The position numbers and the translations under genes were made by a program. Positions 1 through 8,784 of a stretch of DNA of 64,000 bases are shown here, one piece after another. Origin of the DNA: an uncultured Bacteroidales bacterium (lineage in GTDB: Bacteria; Bacteroidota; Bacteroidia; Bacteroidales; P3); the NCBI GenBank assembly GCA_905233895.1, contig CAJOFL010000009.1, positions 1-64,000 on the forward strand. The letters are read 5' to 3'. The notes beneath the pieces are model-generated. The model was not told the origin of the DNA and searched no databases. It saw only the letters and a list, made by a program, of their open reading frames with translations. How positions within the stretch are numbered: position 1 is the stretch's first letter; the number at the start of each line of letters is the position of its first letter.

Positions 1-425
1 TGCGCCTTACAAATCTCTATCAGCGAGGACATCCTCTCCCCTATCCTCTTCAGCTCGTCGTTGTATTCCTGCTCGGTGAACTCCAGCTTGCCGGTATTGC
101 GGTCGGTATAGTTGCCGGGGTTGACGCGCACCTTCTCCACGAGTGTGGCGGCGACCTCGGCGGCCTTGGGGTTGAAGTGTATGTCGGCCACCAGCGGCAC
201 CTCGCAGCCGCGCCGGAGGAGTTCCTCCTTGATGCGGTCGAGGTTCTCGGCGGCCTTCACATCGGGCGCCGTGATGCGCACCAGCTCGCAGCCCGCCTCC
301 ACCATGCGGAGCGCCTGCTCCACGGTGGCGCGGGTGTCCATCGTGTCGGTATTCGTCATGCTCTGCACGCGCACGGGCGCCCCCCCGCCCAGCGTCAGGT
401 TGCCTATCTTGATTTGTCTGCTCAT
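1..425 (-). CDS. ispG: 4-hydroxy-3-methylbut-2-enyl diphosphate synthase, N-terminal part
   Basis: The gene is cut by the left edge; the first 141 codons are present. IspG is the [4Fe-4S] enzyme of the MEP isoprenoid pathway that converts methylerythritol cyclodiphosphate to HMBPP in the cytosol. Visible family signatures are the N-terminal segment with VRVQSMTNTDT (about residues 18-28), the TIM-barrel strand LVRITAPD, and VPLVADIHFN followed by KVRVNPGN. Bacteroidota IspG usually carries a large middle insertion, but that part lies outside the window. The start ATG at 423-425 follows the stop of a small coiled-coil ORF with essentially no gap, so the two are probably co-transcribed. Confidence 0.95.
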   Translation of the reverse strand, partial: MSRQIKIGNLTLGGGAPVRVQSMTNTDTMDTRATVEQALRMVEAGCELVRITAPDVKAAENLDRIKEELLRRGCEVPLVADIHFNPKAAEVAATLVEKVRVNPGNYTDRNTGKLEFTEQEYNDELKRIGERMSSLIEICKA

Positions 426-589
426 GATATTCTCGCTATGGTTCTTTGCAGGCTCAGCACCTGGCTCTTCAGCTGCTTTATCTGGTCTTGCAGATTGGCG
501 TTCTGGCTGCGGAGCTTACGGTTTTCTTCAATCAGCTCATATTGGGTCGGCTCGCGGTGTTCCTCCTTGGCGCGCTGTTCCGCACTCAT
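422..589 (-). CDS. Small coiled-coil protein (possible detached tail of the DUF2027 protein)
   Basis: This 55-residue ORF starts at the ATG at 587-589. It is rich in Glu, Gln, Lys and Arg with heptad-like spacing (ELIEENRKLRSQNANLQDQI), so a parallel coiled coil is likely. It overlaps the 3' end of the DUF2027 ORF by 53 bp in another frame and ends against the ispG start. No function is recognised. It could be an independent small gene, or the C-terminal half of the upstream DUF2027 protein separated by a frameshift. There is no strong ribosome binding site before the ATG. Confidence that it is translated is moderate. Confidence 0.5.
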   Translation of the reverse strand: MSAEQRAKEEHREPTQYELIEENRKLRSQNANLQDQIKQLKSQVLSLQRTIARIS

Positions 590-770
590 CGTTGAACACC
601 TGACCCACCTTACCTTGGTCAGCCATGCGGATAAGCTCGTTGGGGGCGAACGGCATATCGAAGCCCGTCTCATCCTCTACATACACCATGCCGCCCTGTA
701 TCTTCTTTACGATTCCCCCGCCGACGGCGTTTAGGAACTTCACTTTGTCGCCTATTTCAAATTGTGCCAT
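537..770 (-). CDS. Short DUF2027 domain protein
   Basis: This 77-residue protein begins MAQFEIGDKVKFLNAVGGG, followed by VYVEDETGFDMPF. That matches the N-terminal SH3-like DUF2027 domain found in Bacteroidota proteins that normally continue into a longer Smr-domain protein of roughly 300 or more residues. Here the ORF ends after about 60 recognisable residues and a Gly/Arg/Pro tail that looks like out-of-frame translation. The -1/+1 frame then carries a coiled coil. It is therefore either a short family member or a frameshifted one. It lies between mpl and ispG on the same strand. The domain's molecular role is not established. Confidence 0.65.
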   Translation of the reverse strand: MAQFEIGDKVKFLNAVGGGIVKKIQGGMVYVEDETGFDMPFAPNELIRMADQGKVGQVFNDECGTARQGGTPRADPI

Positions 771-800
771 TTGTAACGGTTAAAGGTTAATGTTTAAAGG

Positions 801-2156
801 TTAAAGAATTTCGTCGGCAAGAGCGGCGAAGTCGATGCCGTCGAAGTTGCCGCTGGACATCATCAGGAGGTTGGCGTTTTTCCATTCCATCGCTTTCACC
901 TTGGCCACCATCGCGGCGCTGTCGGTGAAGACTTCCACCTCGCCTCCAAAGGCCTTGCGTACCTCCTCGGGGTCGAGGGGTGGCAGTTTCTTGAGCTGTA
1001 GGGCATGCTGGCTGAAATAGACGCAGCGCACGTCGGCCTCGTCCATCGTTCCGCGGTACTGCTGCAGGAACTCCTGTGTCAACGAGCTGAAGGTGTGCAG
1101 CTCCATGCAGGCCACCAGCCGGCGGTCGGGGTACTGCTCGCGCATGGCGTGGATGGTGGCGCGCAGCTTCGATGGCGCATGGGCGAAGTCCTTATACACC
1201 GCGCAGCTGTCGTTTTTCTTGACAAGCTCCAACCGTTTCGAGGCACCTTCGAAGGTGCTGATGGCCTCGTCGAACTGCTCGTCCGTCACCCCCACCTGTC
1301 GGCAAGCCAGACGGGCGGCGGTGAGGTTGAGTAGGTTGTGATGACCAAACACCATCAACGGGGTTCTGTTGGCCAGATAGGTGACACCGTTCTCCACCAC
1401 ATTCTCGGGGCACACATACGGCAACTTCTGTATGTCGGTGCGATGGTTTTCCACCGCCACGCGATGTACCTCCTTGTCCTCGTCGCAGTAAATCAGCGTA
1501 CCCTTCGGCTCAATGAGGTTAATGAACTGTGCAAACTGGTCGCGGTAGATGTCGAACGTCGGGAAGACATTGATATGATCCCACTCGATGCCGGTGATGA
1601 TGGCCACATTGGGCTTGTATAGGTGGAACTTGGGGCGGCGGTCGATGGGCGAAGTGAGGTACTCGTCGCCCTCGATGACCATCACTTTAGCTGTATGCGA
1701 GAGGCGCACCATCACCTCGAAGCCCTTCAATTGTGCGCCCACCATATAGTCGGCCTCGATGCCGCAGTGAGCCAGCACATGCAGTATCATGGCTGTGGTA
1801 GTCGTCTTGCCGTGCGAGCCGCCCACCACGATGCGCAGCTTATCCTTGCTCTGCTCGTAGAGGTACTCCGGGTAGCTATAAATTTTCAGGCCCAACTCCT
1901 GTGCTCGCAGCAACTCAGGATTATCAATCCGTGCATGCATACCGAGCACCACAGCGTCCAAATCGGGCGTAATCCTCTCAGGATGCCAGCCGAACGTCTC
2001 CGGCAGCAATCCGTACTTCTCCAGCCGGCTCTTCGCTGGGTCGAAAATCTCATCGTCACTACCCGTGACCGTAATCCCTTTCTGGCATAACGCAATAGCC
2101 AGATTATGCATGGCACTGCCGCCAATGGCAATGAAATGTACCTTGCTCACTTTCAT
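801..2156 (-). CDS. mpl: UDP-N-acetylmuramate:tripeptide ligase (Mpl-type Mur ligase)
   Basis: This 451-residue cytosolic Mur ligase of the recycling (Mpl) type joins UDP-MurNAc to the L-Ala-D-Glu-meso-DAP tripeptide, using ATP. The N-terminal Rossmann domain reads VHFIAIGGSAMHNLAIAL, typical of MurC/Mpl. The central ATPase P-loop is GGSHGKTTTTAM (about residues 108-119). TGIEWDHINVF is the conserved Mur H-D-H segment, and the C-terminal domain starts after the conserved YKDFAHAPSKLRAT, the Mpl version of the DDYAHHP motif. The start MKVSKVHF was chosen over an in-frame upstream codon because the Rossmann strand begins immediately after it. Regulation is not evident. Confidence 0.9.
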   Translation of the reverse strand: MKVSKVHFIAIGGSAMHNLAIALCQKGITVTGSDDEIFDPAKSRLEKYGLLPETFGWHPERITPDLDAVVLGMHARIDNPELLRAQELGLKIYSYPEYLYEQSKDKLRIVVGGSHGKTTTTAMILHVLAHCGIEADYMVGAQLKGFEVMVRLSHTAKVMVIEGDEYLTSPIDRRPKFHLYKPNVAIITGIEWDHINVFPTFDIYRDQFAQFINLIEPKGTLIYCDEDKEVHRVAVENHRTDIQKLPYVCPENVVENGVTYLANRTPLMVFGHHNLLNLTAARLACRQVGVTDEQFDEAISTFEGASKRLELVKKNDSCAVYKDFAHAPSKLRATIHAMREQYPDRRLVACMELHTFSSLTQEFLQQYRGTMDEADVRCVYFSQHALQLKKLPPLDPEEVRKAFGGEVEVFTDSAAMVAKVKAMEWKNANLLMMSSGNFDGIDFAALADEIL

Positions 2157-2198
2157 GTTTCTTATTTTAAGGTGTTCACCACCCCTTACGGGGGTCAT

Positions 2199-2591
2199 AT
2201 TTCAGTCAGTCATTTTTGCAATATTTAACGTAAAAAAGACAAAATTATTATGTAAAATCCAACATTTTTACAGATTAAAAACCTACCACCCATCGGCTGG
2301 ATTTATCTTTTTTTCAAAATATAGTAAATTATTAATTATCAATAAGATAAAATGTTAAAATTCACATAACCGCAAGAACGCCAGCTGGTTAGACCCACCT
2401 TCGCCTGATCAACGCCTGATCAACGCCTGATCAACGCCTGCCTTTCTCCGACAGGAGGAAGGCAGGTGAACGCGACCGAAGTGGAGCGAACGCCTGCCTT
2501 AAACTACCACACATTTCTATTTTTTTGCTGCCGGGGGGCAATAAATTGGCACGTTTTTTGTTATGTTAGAAAGCAACAAACGTTCCGATTT
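2199..2591. other. Divergent intergenic region with repeat copy A and a strong hairpin
   Basis: This gap lies between the divergent mpl and htrA-like genes. The mpl-proximal half is AT-rich and should contain its promoter, although no clean TAnnTTTG box was found. The right half holds the 71-bp dispersed repeat (2372-2442) and then a 13-bp stem with a GACA loop at 2437-2466. The stem is perfect apart from one G-T wobble, and its arms overlap the repeat's last bases. A further CGCCTGCCT copy lies at 2490-2500. No gene is seen. Confidence 0.7.
2372..2442 (+). repeat. Dispersed 71-bp element, copy A, with 11-bp tandem units
   Basis: A unique half (GCAAGAACGCCAGCTGG followed by TTAGACCCACC) is joined to three exact 11-bp units CGCCTGATCAA (2402-2434) plus a partial fourth. 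The same sequence occurs inverted at 54635-54705 with only two mismatches. Each unit contains the palindrome TGATCA and spans about one helical turn. AT-rich flanking sequence on the left is also loosely alike between the copies. Confidence 0.9.
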
Positions 2592-3734
2592 ATGAAAAAA
2601 ATTGTCTTTCTAACGATTATGGCCACCACGCTGTTGACCGCTTCGTGCGACGCACAGCGCTCCGACAACTCCGCAAAAGCAACCACAAACCCTCTTGCTC
2701 AGCAAGTTACAGATAACCGTCCACGCCTGGAACTCAAAGACTTCACCGATGTGGCAGCCGCCACCATCGACGGTGTGGTGCATATCAAGACCGAGATGAC
2801 GCAGCTCACGCCCCTCTACCAGTCGTTTTTCGGCTTCATCATCCAGCAGGGAGTCCAACGTCAGACCTACCAGGCCTACGGCTCTGGCGTCATCATCACC
2901 GCCGACGGTTATATCCTGACCAACAACCATGTAGTGCAGGATGCCGAGCGTATCACTGTAACCCTCAACGACCGCCGCGAACTTTCCGCCCGCCTCGTGG
3001 GCAACGACCCTGCCACCGACCTGGCAGTGATTAAAGTTGAAGCTGAAGGCTTAACATATATTCCATTCGGTAACAGCGACTTGGCGCGTGTCGGCGAGCC
3101 AGTGCTAGCCATCGGCAACCCGTTCAACCTCACCTCGACCGTCACCTCGGGCATCATCAGTGCCAAAGCCCGCAATATGCACATCATCGATAATCCACGC
3201 TCGAACGAAACCCCGCTCGAGTCGTTCCTCCAGACCGACGCGGCGGTGAACAGCGGCAATTCGGGCGGCGCCCTTGTCAACTCACATGCCGAACTCATCG
3301 GTATCGTAACCGCAATCGCCTCGGGCAACGGCAATTACATAGGCTATAGCTTCGCCATTCCCTCGAACACCGCCGTCAAGGTGGCCGGCGACCTGCAACG
3401 TTACGGCTATGTGCAGCGCGGCTACCTGGGGGTGCAAGTCACCGAGGTCGACGCCAACGTGGCGCGCCAGACCGGAGCGAGCTCGATTAAAGGCCTTTAT
3501 GTGGCCAAGGTGACCGACGACTGTGCCGCCGCGAAGGCCGGCATCCGACAGGGCGACATCATTCTCCGCGTGGCCGGCAAGGAGGTCAACACCTTCGCCG
3601 AGATGATGGAGGAGCTGGCGCTCTTCTCGCCCGGCGACGAGGTGGACGTGGAATATGAGCGTTCGGGCCGTATCCACACCGTCAAAGCCACCCTCCTCAA
3701 CTCGCAAGGAACTACGCAGATTATCCGTAAGTGA
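2592..3734 (+). CDS. HtrA/DegP-like periplasmic serine protease, predicted lipoprotein
   Basis: A 380-residue S1C-family protease that would degrade or refold misfolded envelope proteins in the periplasm. The start at 2592 gives MKKIVFLTIMATTLLTASC, a lipoprotein signal with the acylated Cys at residue 19; an in-frame upstream start would bury it. The catalytic triad is visible as H113 (TNNHVV), D143 (TDLAVIKV) and S224 (GNSGGAL). One C-terminal PDZ domain follows (RGYLGVQV through GIRQGDIILRV), rather than the two of DegP, making it DegS-like in architecture but lipid-anchored. The gene overlaps the next one through GTGA, so the two are probably translationally coupled. Confidence 0.93.
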   Translation: MKKIVFLTIMATTLLTASCDAQRSDNSAKATTNPLAQQVTDNRPRLELKDFTDVAAATIDGVVHIKTEMTQLTPLYQSFFGFIIQQGVQRQTYQAYGSGVIITADGYILTNNHVVQDAERITVTLNDRRELSARLVGNDPATDLAVIKVEAEGLTYIPFGNSDLARVGEPVLAIGNPFNLTSTVTSGIISAKARNMHIIDNPRSNETPLESFLQTDAAVNSGNSGGALVNSHAELIGIVTAIASGNGNYIGYSFAIPSNTAVKVAGDLQRYGYVQRGYLGVQVTEVDANVARQTGASSIKGLYVAKVTDDCAAAKAGIRQGDIILRVAGKEVNTFAEMMEELALFSPGDEVDVEYERSGRIHTVKATLLNSQGTTQIIRK

Positions 3735-5092
3735 CCCTCGACGACAAATACGACGAGATGACTCAGCGGCCAGTCAAGTTACTGGTTTGCAAGATGGCGG
3801 TACCTACCATCATCGCGATGGTTACTACCGCATTGTACAACGTCGTCGACGCAGCCTTTATCGGACGCCTGAGCACCGAAGGCACCGCCGGCATCGGTAT
3901 CTCGTTCGCCTACATGACCTTCATCCAGGCCTTGGGCTTCTTCTTCGGCCACGGAAGCGGCAACCACATATCCCGCGCCCTCGGGGCAAAGGACCGTTCG
4001 TCGGCCTCGATAGTGGCGTCGGTGGGCTTCATCACCCCGTTCCTCGTCGGACTGGTGGCCGCCATCGTCTGCCTGCCCAACCTCTCGGCCCTGAGCCGCC
4101 TGCTCGGCGCGCCGGAAGGTGTGGTGCCCTACGCCAACGACTACCTTCGCTATATCGTTGTGGCAACGCCGTTTATGATGTCGGCCCTCACCCTCAACAA
4201 CCAACTTCGCCTGCAAGGCAACGCCCGTCTGGGAATGGTTGGCATCGTGAGCGGAGCCATACTCAACATCGCCCTCGACCCGCTCTTCATCTTCGCCCTC
4301 GACATGGGCGTAAGCGGTGCCTCGCTGGCTACCGCCATAAGCCAGTTCTTCGCCTGGTGCCTGCTGCTTCGCGGCACTTTCCGCCCCGAAAGCGTACATA
4401 TCCGCCTGCGCGACTTCAAGCCTTCTTGGCGAGTCTACTACGAGATATTCCGCGGCGGCTCCCCTTCCCTCTTCCGCCAGGTATTCAACTGCGCCGCCGC
4501 CGTGTCGCTCAACTACTGCGCCGCCCTCTACGCCGCTCCTGGCGAGGATGCATCGGCGGTAGCCGCTTTCGCCGTCGTCACACGTATCATGATGTTCGCC
4601 TTCAGCGTCGTGCTGGGCTTCTGCCAAGGGTTCCAGCCCGTGTGCGGCTACAACTACGGTGCCCGCAAATACGACCGTGTGCGCGAGTCGTGGCTTTTCG
4701 CCAGCTGCGTGGGCACTGCATTCCTGCTGGTCATCTCAGCCACAGGCTTGATATTTGCACCCCAGATAGTTGCGTTGTTCCGTGCCGAAGACCCCGCACT
4801 GATAGCGATAGGTGCCGCCACGTTGCGCTGGCAGTGCGCCGCCTTCCCGCTGGTGGCCCTGTTCACCGCCACCGGCATGTTGTTCCAGAACATCCGCATG
4901 ACCGGCCCCGCCACCCTGCTGAGCATCACCCGCAACGGTCTCTTTTTTCTGCCTGCCCTCTTGCTCCTGCCCTTGTGGCTCGGCATGCAAGGGGTGCAGA
5001 TGGCCCAGGCCGTCGCCGACATGCTTACATTCCTCCTCGCCGTCCCCTACGCCATCTGGATCAACCGCAAACTTAAAAACAATATGCAATGA
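3731..5092 (+). CDS. MATE family efflux transporter
   Basis: A 453-residue inner-membrane protein with about twelve hydrophobic segments and the MATE layout: two homologous six-helix halves, with the LGFFFGHGSGNHISRALG region in the first half and GFCQGFQPVCGYNYGA at the start of the second. MATE proteins export drugs or metabolites in exchange for Na+ or H+; the substrate here is unknown. The GTG at 3731 overlaps the protease stop (GTGA), and its own stop overlaps the next start (ATGA), so it sits inside a tightly packed operon. An ATG at 3758 is an alternative start that would still retain all helices. Confidence 0.92.
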   Translation: MTLDDKYDEMTQRPVKLLVCKMAVPTIIAMVTTALYNVVDAAFIGRLSTEGTAGIGISFAYMTFIQALGFFFGHGSGNHISRALGAKDRSSASIVASVGFITPFLVGLVAAIVCLPNLSALSRLLGAPEGVVPYANDYLRYIVVATPFMMSALTLNNQLRLQGNARLGMVGIVSGAILNIALDPLFIFALDMGVSGASLATAISQFFAWCLLLRGTFRPESVHIRLRDFKPSWRVYYEIFRGGSPSLFRQVFNCAAAVSLNYCAALYAAPGEDASAVAAFAVVTRIMMFAFSVVLGFCQGFQPVCGYNYGARKYDRVRESWLFASCVGTAFLLVISATGLIFAPQIVALFRAEDPALIAIGAATLRWQCAAFPLVALFTATGMLFQNIRMTGPATLLSITRNGLFFLPALLLLPLWLGMQGVQMAQAVADMLTFLLAVPYAIWINRKLKNNMQ

Positions 5093-6063
5093 AACGCTTC
5101 GCAATACTGATACTTCTGCTACTGGCTTTTATGTCGGCATCGGCACAGGGGTGCATCAAGGGTACCGTATGCGATGCCGAGACGCGCGAGCCATTGCCGT
5201 TTGTGAAAGTATTATTATTGCACGACGGAGAGAGAATAAAAACTGTGGAAACCGATTTCGACGGGGTATATACCATGAAGACTGTCGACTCAGGCCGGTA
5301 CGACATTGTGGCGGAGCCATGCGTGGGGTATCTCGCGGCGAGGCGCAATGGAGTGATGGTTAAGCCAACAGGGTTCACCGTATGCAACATCGACATGGAG
5401 CGAGGTGGAACATGGACCGAGGTTGAGGTAGAAGGCACTCCGATACTTGATTCTATTGATGTAGATAGCATAGTGGCGGCTGTGGGGGCGGGAGCCGATA
5501 CGCTGGTGGAACTGCAAGAGTACAAAGTTGTCGACCGCGGCCTCAAGCGGATGCTCGACCGCGTGGTGGAGTGCAAGGAACACATGTACGACTTCGACTA
5601 CAAGCCCGAACGGATGCGCAAGGGTACCGCCTGCAACCTGAAACTAACTGTTCAGCCATGTGTAGACACCGTATCGCGCAATGAATACGGCACTTGGCAG
5701 GACTACCTCTACGACCTGTACAGCTACCACCTACAGGACACCTCTCTCAAACCGCTGCCATTGCCGATCGACCGAAAAGCACCTGGATTCCAACTTGACG
5801 AACCACTGGTGCGGGTGTGGATCAACACCTCATATCATGGTAAAGCCGACAAGAAAGCCAACGGTTATACGGTGTATCGCGGCGTGGTCTTCTACCTAAA
5901 TACCAACGTATTGGAAGAGCCGTGGTTCAAACCCACAGGCCGCAAGCGCACCTTCCGCTGCATGAGAGACCCGTATGTGGGCATCTGGGACCCGCCAACA
6001 TGGATATACACCCGCCAGGATGGCTACTGGTACCGCTGGCTGGAATTGCCCATGGGATATTAA
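5089..6063 (+). CDS. Secreted protein with carboxypeptidase-regulatory-like domain
   Basis: A 324-residue protein with a signal peptide (MKRFAILILLLLAFMSASAQ). It then has a CarboxypepD_reg-like beta-sandwich: GTVCDAETREPLPFVKV, the DFDGVYTMKTVDSGRYD strand pair, and a hydrophobic turn. This domain is common at the N-terminus of Bacteroidota TonB-dependent receptors, but no receptor plug or barrel follows. The C-terminal 190 residues, rich in Tyr and Trp, match no family I recognise. The gene starts inside the MATE stop codon (ATGA) and is followed by another secreted protein of similar style. The role is unknown; it may act at the cell surface or in the periplasm. Confidence 0.75.
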   Translation: MKRFAILILLLLAFMSASAQGCIKGTVCDAETREPLPFVKVLLLHDGERIKTVETDFDGVYTMKTVDSGRYDIVAEPCVGYLAARRNGVMVKPTGFTVCNIDMERGGTWTEVEVEGTPILDSIDVDSIVAAVGAGADTLVELQEYKVVDRGLKRMLDRVVECKEHMYDFDYKPERMRKGTACNLKLTVQPCVDTVSRNEYGTWQDYLYDLYSYHLQDTSLKPLPLPIDRKAPGFQLDEPLVRVWINTSYHGKADKKANGYTVYRGVVFYLNTNVLEEPWFKPTGRKRTFRCMRDPYVGIWDPPTWIYTRQDGYWYRWLELPMGY

Positions 6064-6067
6064 CCAT

Positions 6068-7204
6068 ATGATTATTATGCAGAAAATAAAATATATCATT
6101 CTATATCTCGCCCTGTCGGCAACAGCAGTATCGGCACAAGACCTGCTGCAGCCTGCCGCATGGGATGGATACTACGACATATCCTGCCGCGAGAAACTGG
6201 TGGATTATAACTCAGATGCATTCTACATGTGCCGTCCGTCGTTCACGCCAGAATATGCGCTCTCGATAGTGAACGGCAGATATTCTGCACCATCCTGGCT
6301 TGTGCTTAAACGTGCCACGGAAAATCTCTGGTACAACGACAACTACCCCAGAGCCAACGGCAAACGGCCCAAACGGGATAAATGGGACAAGCATCACAAA
6401 TACCACGATGTCAAGATAGAAACCTACCGGCTTGACGTAAAAGCCGACGCCTGCTCCCTGATATACAATCTTGTGAAAGCTGCCAACGAGACGGCCACCT
6501 ACTTCAACGGCGAGGCCTCTGGCTGCGACGGCGTAACATACTATTTCCACTCATGGGGCAGATACGGCCGCACATGGTCGCCCAACAAGAACTGCCGTAC
6601 AGGAAGGCTGGTGGCGGTAATGGACAGCATCTGCCACGCTGTGGAACTTGGCGACACCGCGATGTTCTCCCGTCAATTGCCCTCCTGTCGTACACTGCTT
6701 GGCGAATTCCGCAATGCCTATCCTCTGACGGCTTTCATGCCAGACGTTTATTGGGTGCAGAAAATCAACGATTTTGGGGTGCATTACCGTGAATATGACC
6801 CAAACGACACAACAACGATAGACAATCTGGACTTCTCGATGTGGAACGGGATTTGGAGTCTGCCTCATATCAGACTCTTGCTTCCACAACCCCAAAGAAT
6901 GCAATACACAAAATACATTGTGGCTACAATGTCGAACCGGATAGCGAGGTTCTCGCAGCAGAGATTTCTTTTGAATGACTCGCACGCTGTACTCTTCGAG
7001 ATACTTATCGAAAATGAGCAACCTGAGGAGTACTTCTGTAAAATGAAAGGCTACGCCTATATCCGACTTAGTGATACCATTGATTTCGAAAGCAAATGCC
7101 TTTCGGCTCCGTTGGACAAGGAGGGCCTTTTCCGCCGAGGGCCCGACGGCTCTTGGCAACAAGTTGATACTACCGGCGCAACTCAATGGTGGAAAGAGCT
7201 TTAG
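6068..7204 (+). CDS. Secreted protein of unknown function
   Basis: A protein of about 378 residues with a clear signal peptide ending SATAVSA before QDLLQPA. Two close ATGs (6068 and 6077) are possible; both leave the signal peptide intact. The mature part is rich in Tyr, Trp and Arg and has no motif I recognise. It follows its neighbour by only a few bases, ends just before a strong terminator (7227-7256), and so is the last gene of the protease-MATE-secreted-protein operon. It may be functionally paired with the preceding secreted protein, but that is inference from position. Confidence 0.7.
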   Translation: MIIMQKIKYIILYLALSATAVSAQDLLQPAAWDGYYDISCREKLVDYNSDAFYMCRPSFTPEYALSIVNGRYSAPSWLVLKRATENLWYNDNYPRANGKRPKRDKWDKHHKYHDVKIETYRLDVKADACSLIYNLVKAANETATYFNGEASGCDGVTYYFHSWGRYGRTWSPNKNCRTGRLVAVMDSICHAVELGDTAMFSRQLPSCRTLLGEFRNAYPLTAFMPDVYWVQKINDFGVHYREYDPNDTTTIDNLDFSMWNGIWSLPHIRLLLPQPQRMQYTKYIVATMSNRIARFSQQRFLLNDSHAVLFEILIENEQPEEYFCKMKGYAYIRLSDTIDFESKCLSAPLDKEGLFRRGPDGSWQQVDTTGATQWWKEL

Positions 7205-7226
7205 AACAATATACAATGAACAATAT

Positions 7227-7256
7227 AAAAAGTCCGGCTATATGTCGGACTTTTTT
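7227..7256 (+). terminator. Rho-independent terminator after the 2.6-7.2 kb operon
   Basis: An inverted repeat, AAAAAGTCCG ... CGGACTTTTTT, with a short AT-rich loop and a terminal T run. It sits 23 bp after the stop of the last secreted-protein gene and immediately before the sufB promoter. Confidence 0.9.
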
Positions 7257-7258
7257 CG

Positions 7259-7266
7259 TATCTTTG
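7259..7266 (+). promoter_or_regulatory. Bacteroidota -7 promoter box for sufB
   Basis: TATCTTTG matches the Bacteroidota primary-sigma -7 consensus TAnnTTTG. It lies directly after the terminator and 28 bp before the sufB ATG. No clear TTTG -33 box is seen at the expected distance, because that position falls inside the terminator stem. Confidence 0.7.
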
Positions 7267-7293
7267 CAGCGGAATTAATGTGCATTTATCACA

Positions 7294-8739
7294 ATGGAAG
7301 ACACTGAAAAAGATATAATCCAAGAAGTTACCAACAAGGAATACGAGTTTGGTTTCACCACCGACATCGCCACCGACACCATACGCAAAGGTCTGGACGA
7401 GGAGGTGGTACGACTCATCTCGCAGAAGAAGGGCGAGCCGGAATGGCTCCTCGAGTTCCGCCTCGAGGCATTCCGCCGCTGGCAGAAGATGAAAGAACCC
7501 GACTGGGCGCACCTCGAATACGAGACCCCGAACTATCAGGACATCATCTACTTCGCCGCACCGAAACAGGAGAAGAAGAAAAGCATCGACGAGGTAGACC
7601 CCGAACTGCTCGCCACCTTCGACAAGCTGGGTATCCCCCTGCGTGAGAGGGAGGCTCTTGCAGGTGTGGCCTACGATGCCATCATGGACTCGGTGAGCGT
7701 GAAAACCACCTCGCAGAAAGCACTCGAGGAGAAGGGCATCATCTTCATGCCCATAAGCGAGGCCGTGCAGAAGCACCCCGACTTGGTGAAGAAATACCTC
7801 GGCAGCGTGGTGCCTAGCACGGACAACTTCTTCGCCGCATTGAACAGCGCCGTCTTCAGCGACGGCTCGTTCTGCTACATTCCTAAAGGGGTGCGCTGCC
7901 CGATGGAGCTGAGCAGTTACTTCCGCATCAACGCCAAAGGTACAGGCCAGTTCGAGCGCACACTGATAGTGGCCGACGAAGGAGCCTACGTCTCTTACAT
8001 GGAAGGCTGCACCGCCCCCCAGCGCGACGAGAACCAGTTGCATGCCGCCATCGTGGAGATTATCGTAATGAAAGACGCCGAAGTGAAGTACAGCACAGTG
8101 CAGAACTGGTACCCCGGCGACAAGGAAGGCAAGGGCGGCATCTATAATTTCGTCACCAAGCGCGGTATCTGCAAGGGAAACCATTCGAAACTCAGCTGGA
8201 CGCAGGTGGAGACCGGAAGTGCGGTGACATGGAAGTACCCAAGCTGCATACTGCAAGGCGACGACTCGACGGCGGAGTTCTACAGCGTGGCCGTCACGAA
8301 CAACTACCAGCAAGCCGATACCGGCACCAAGATGATACATGTGGGCAAGAACACCCACTCGACCATCATGAGCAAGGGTATATCGGCCGGCAAGAGCCAC
8401 AACAGCTACCGCGGCCTTGTGCAGATTGGCCGTGGCGCCGACAACGCCCGCAACTACTCGCAATGCGACAGCCTGCTGCTCGGCGACCAATGCGGCGCAC
8501 ATACCTGGCCCTATATCAAGGCCGACAACCACACCGCCATCCTCGAGCACGAAGCCACCACGAGCAAGATCAGCGAAGACCAGCTCTTCTACTGCCAGCA
8601 GCGCGGCATCAGCCCGGAGAGCGCCGTTGGCCTGATAGTCAACGGCTACGCCAAAGACGTGCTGAAGAAACTCCCCATGGAGTTCGCCGTCGAAGCGCAG
8701 AAGCTATTGAGTATTTCACTGGAAGGCAGCGTGGGGTAG
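7294..8739 (+). CDS. sufB: Fe-S cluster assembly scaffold protein SufB
   Basis: A 481-residue member of the SufB/SufD family, a cytosolic scaffold on which Fe-S clusters are built within the SufBC2D complex. Recognisable segments are [15 protein letters not shown], the beta-helix core with [51 protein letters not shown] and the C-terminal [20 protein letters not shown], all typical of SufB rather than SufD. It has its own promoter. The usual partners sufC, sufD and sufS are not beside it: the downstream genes encode a TonB-type lipoprotein and an RNA methyltransferase. The partners must lie elsewhere in the genome or be missing. Confidence 0.95.
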   Translation: MEDTEKDIIQEVTNKEYEFGFTTDIATDTIRKGLDEEVVRLISQKKGEPEWLLEFRLEAFRRWQKMKEPDWAHLEYETPNYQDIIYFAAPKQEKKKSIDEVDPELLATFDKLGIPLREREALAGVAYDAIMDSVSVKTTSQKALEEKGIIFMPISEAVQKHPDLVKKYLGSVVPSTDNFFAALNSAVFSDGSFCYIPKGVRCPMELSSYFRINAKGTGQFERTLIVADEGAYVSYMEGCTAPQRDENQLHAAIVEIIVMKDAEVKYSTVQNWYPGDKEGKGGIYNFVTKRGICKGNHSKLSWTQVETGSAVTWKYPSCILQGDDSTAEFYSVAVTNNYQQADTGTKMIHVGKNTHSTIMSKGISAGKSHNSYRGLVQIGRGADNARNYSQCDSLLLGDQCGAHTWPYIKADNHTAILEHEATTSKISEDQLFYCQQRGISPESAVGLIVNGYAKDVLKKLPMEFAVEAQKLLSISLEGSVG

Positions 8740-8784
8740 TTTTTTAGTTTAAGTTATTAGTTTAAGTTTTTAGCATTCGGGGTT

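Noticed and set aside
3655-5076. Long plus-strand ORF of 473 codons overlapping the MATE gene in another frame
   Set aside because: The product is rich in Arg, His and Pro without a fold pattern, as expected from a GC-rich gene read out of frame; the MATE frame has clear helices and overlapping operon starts.
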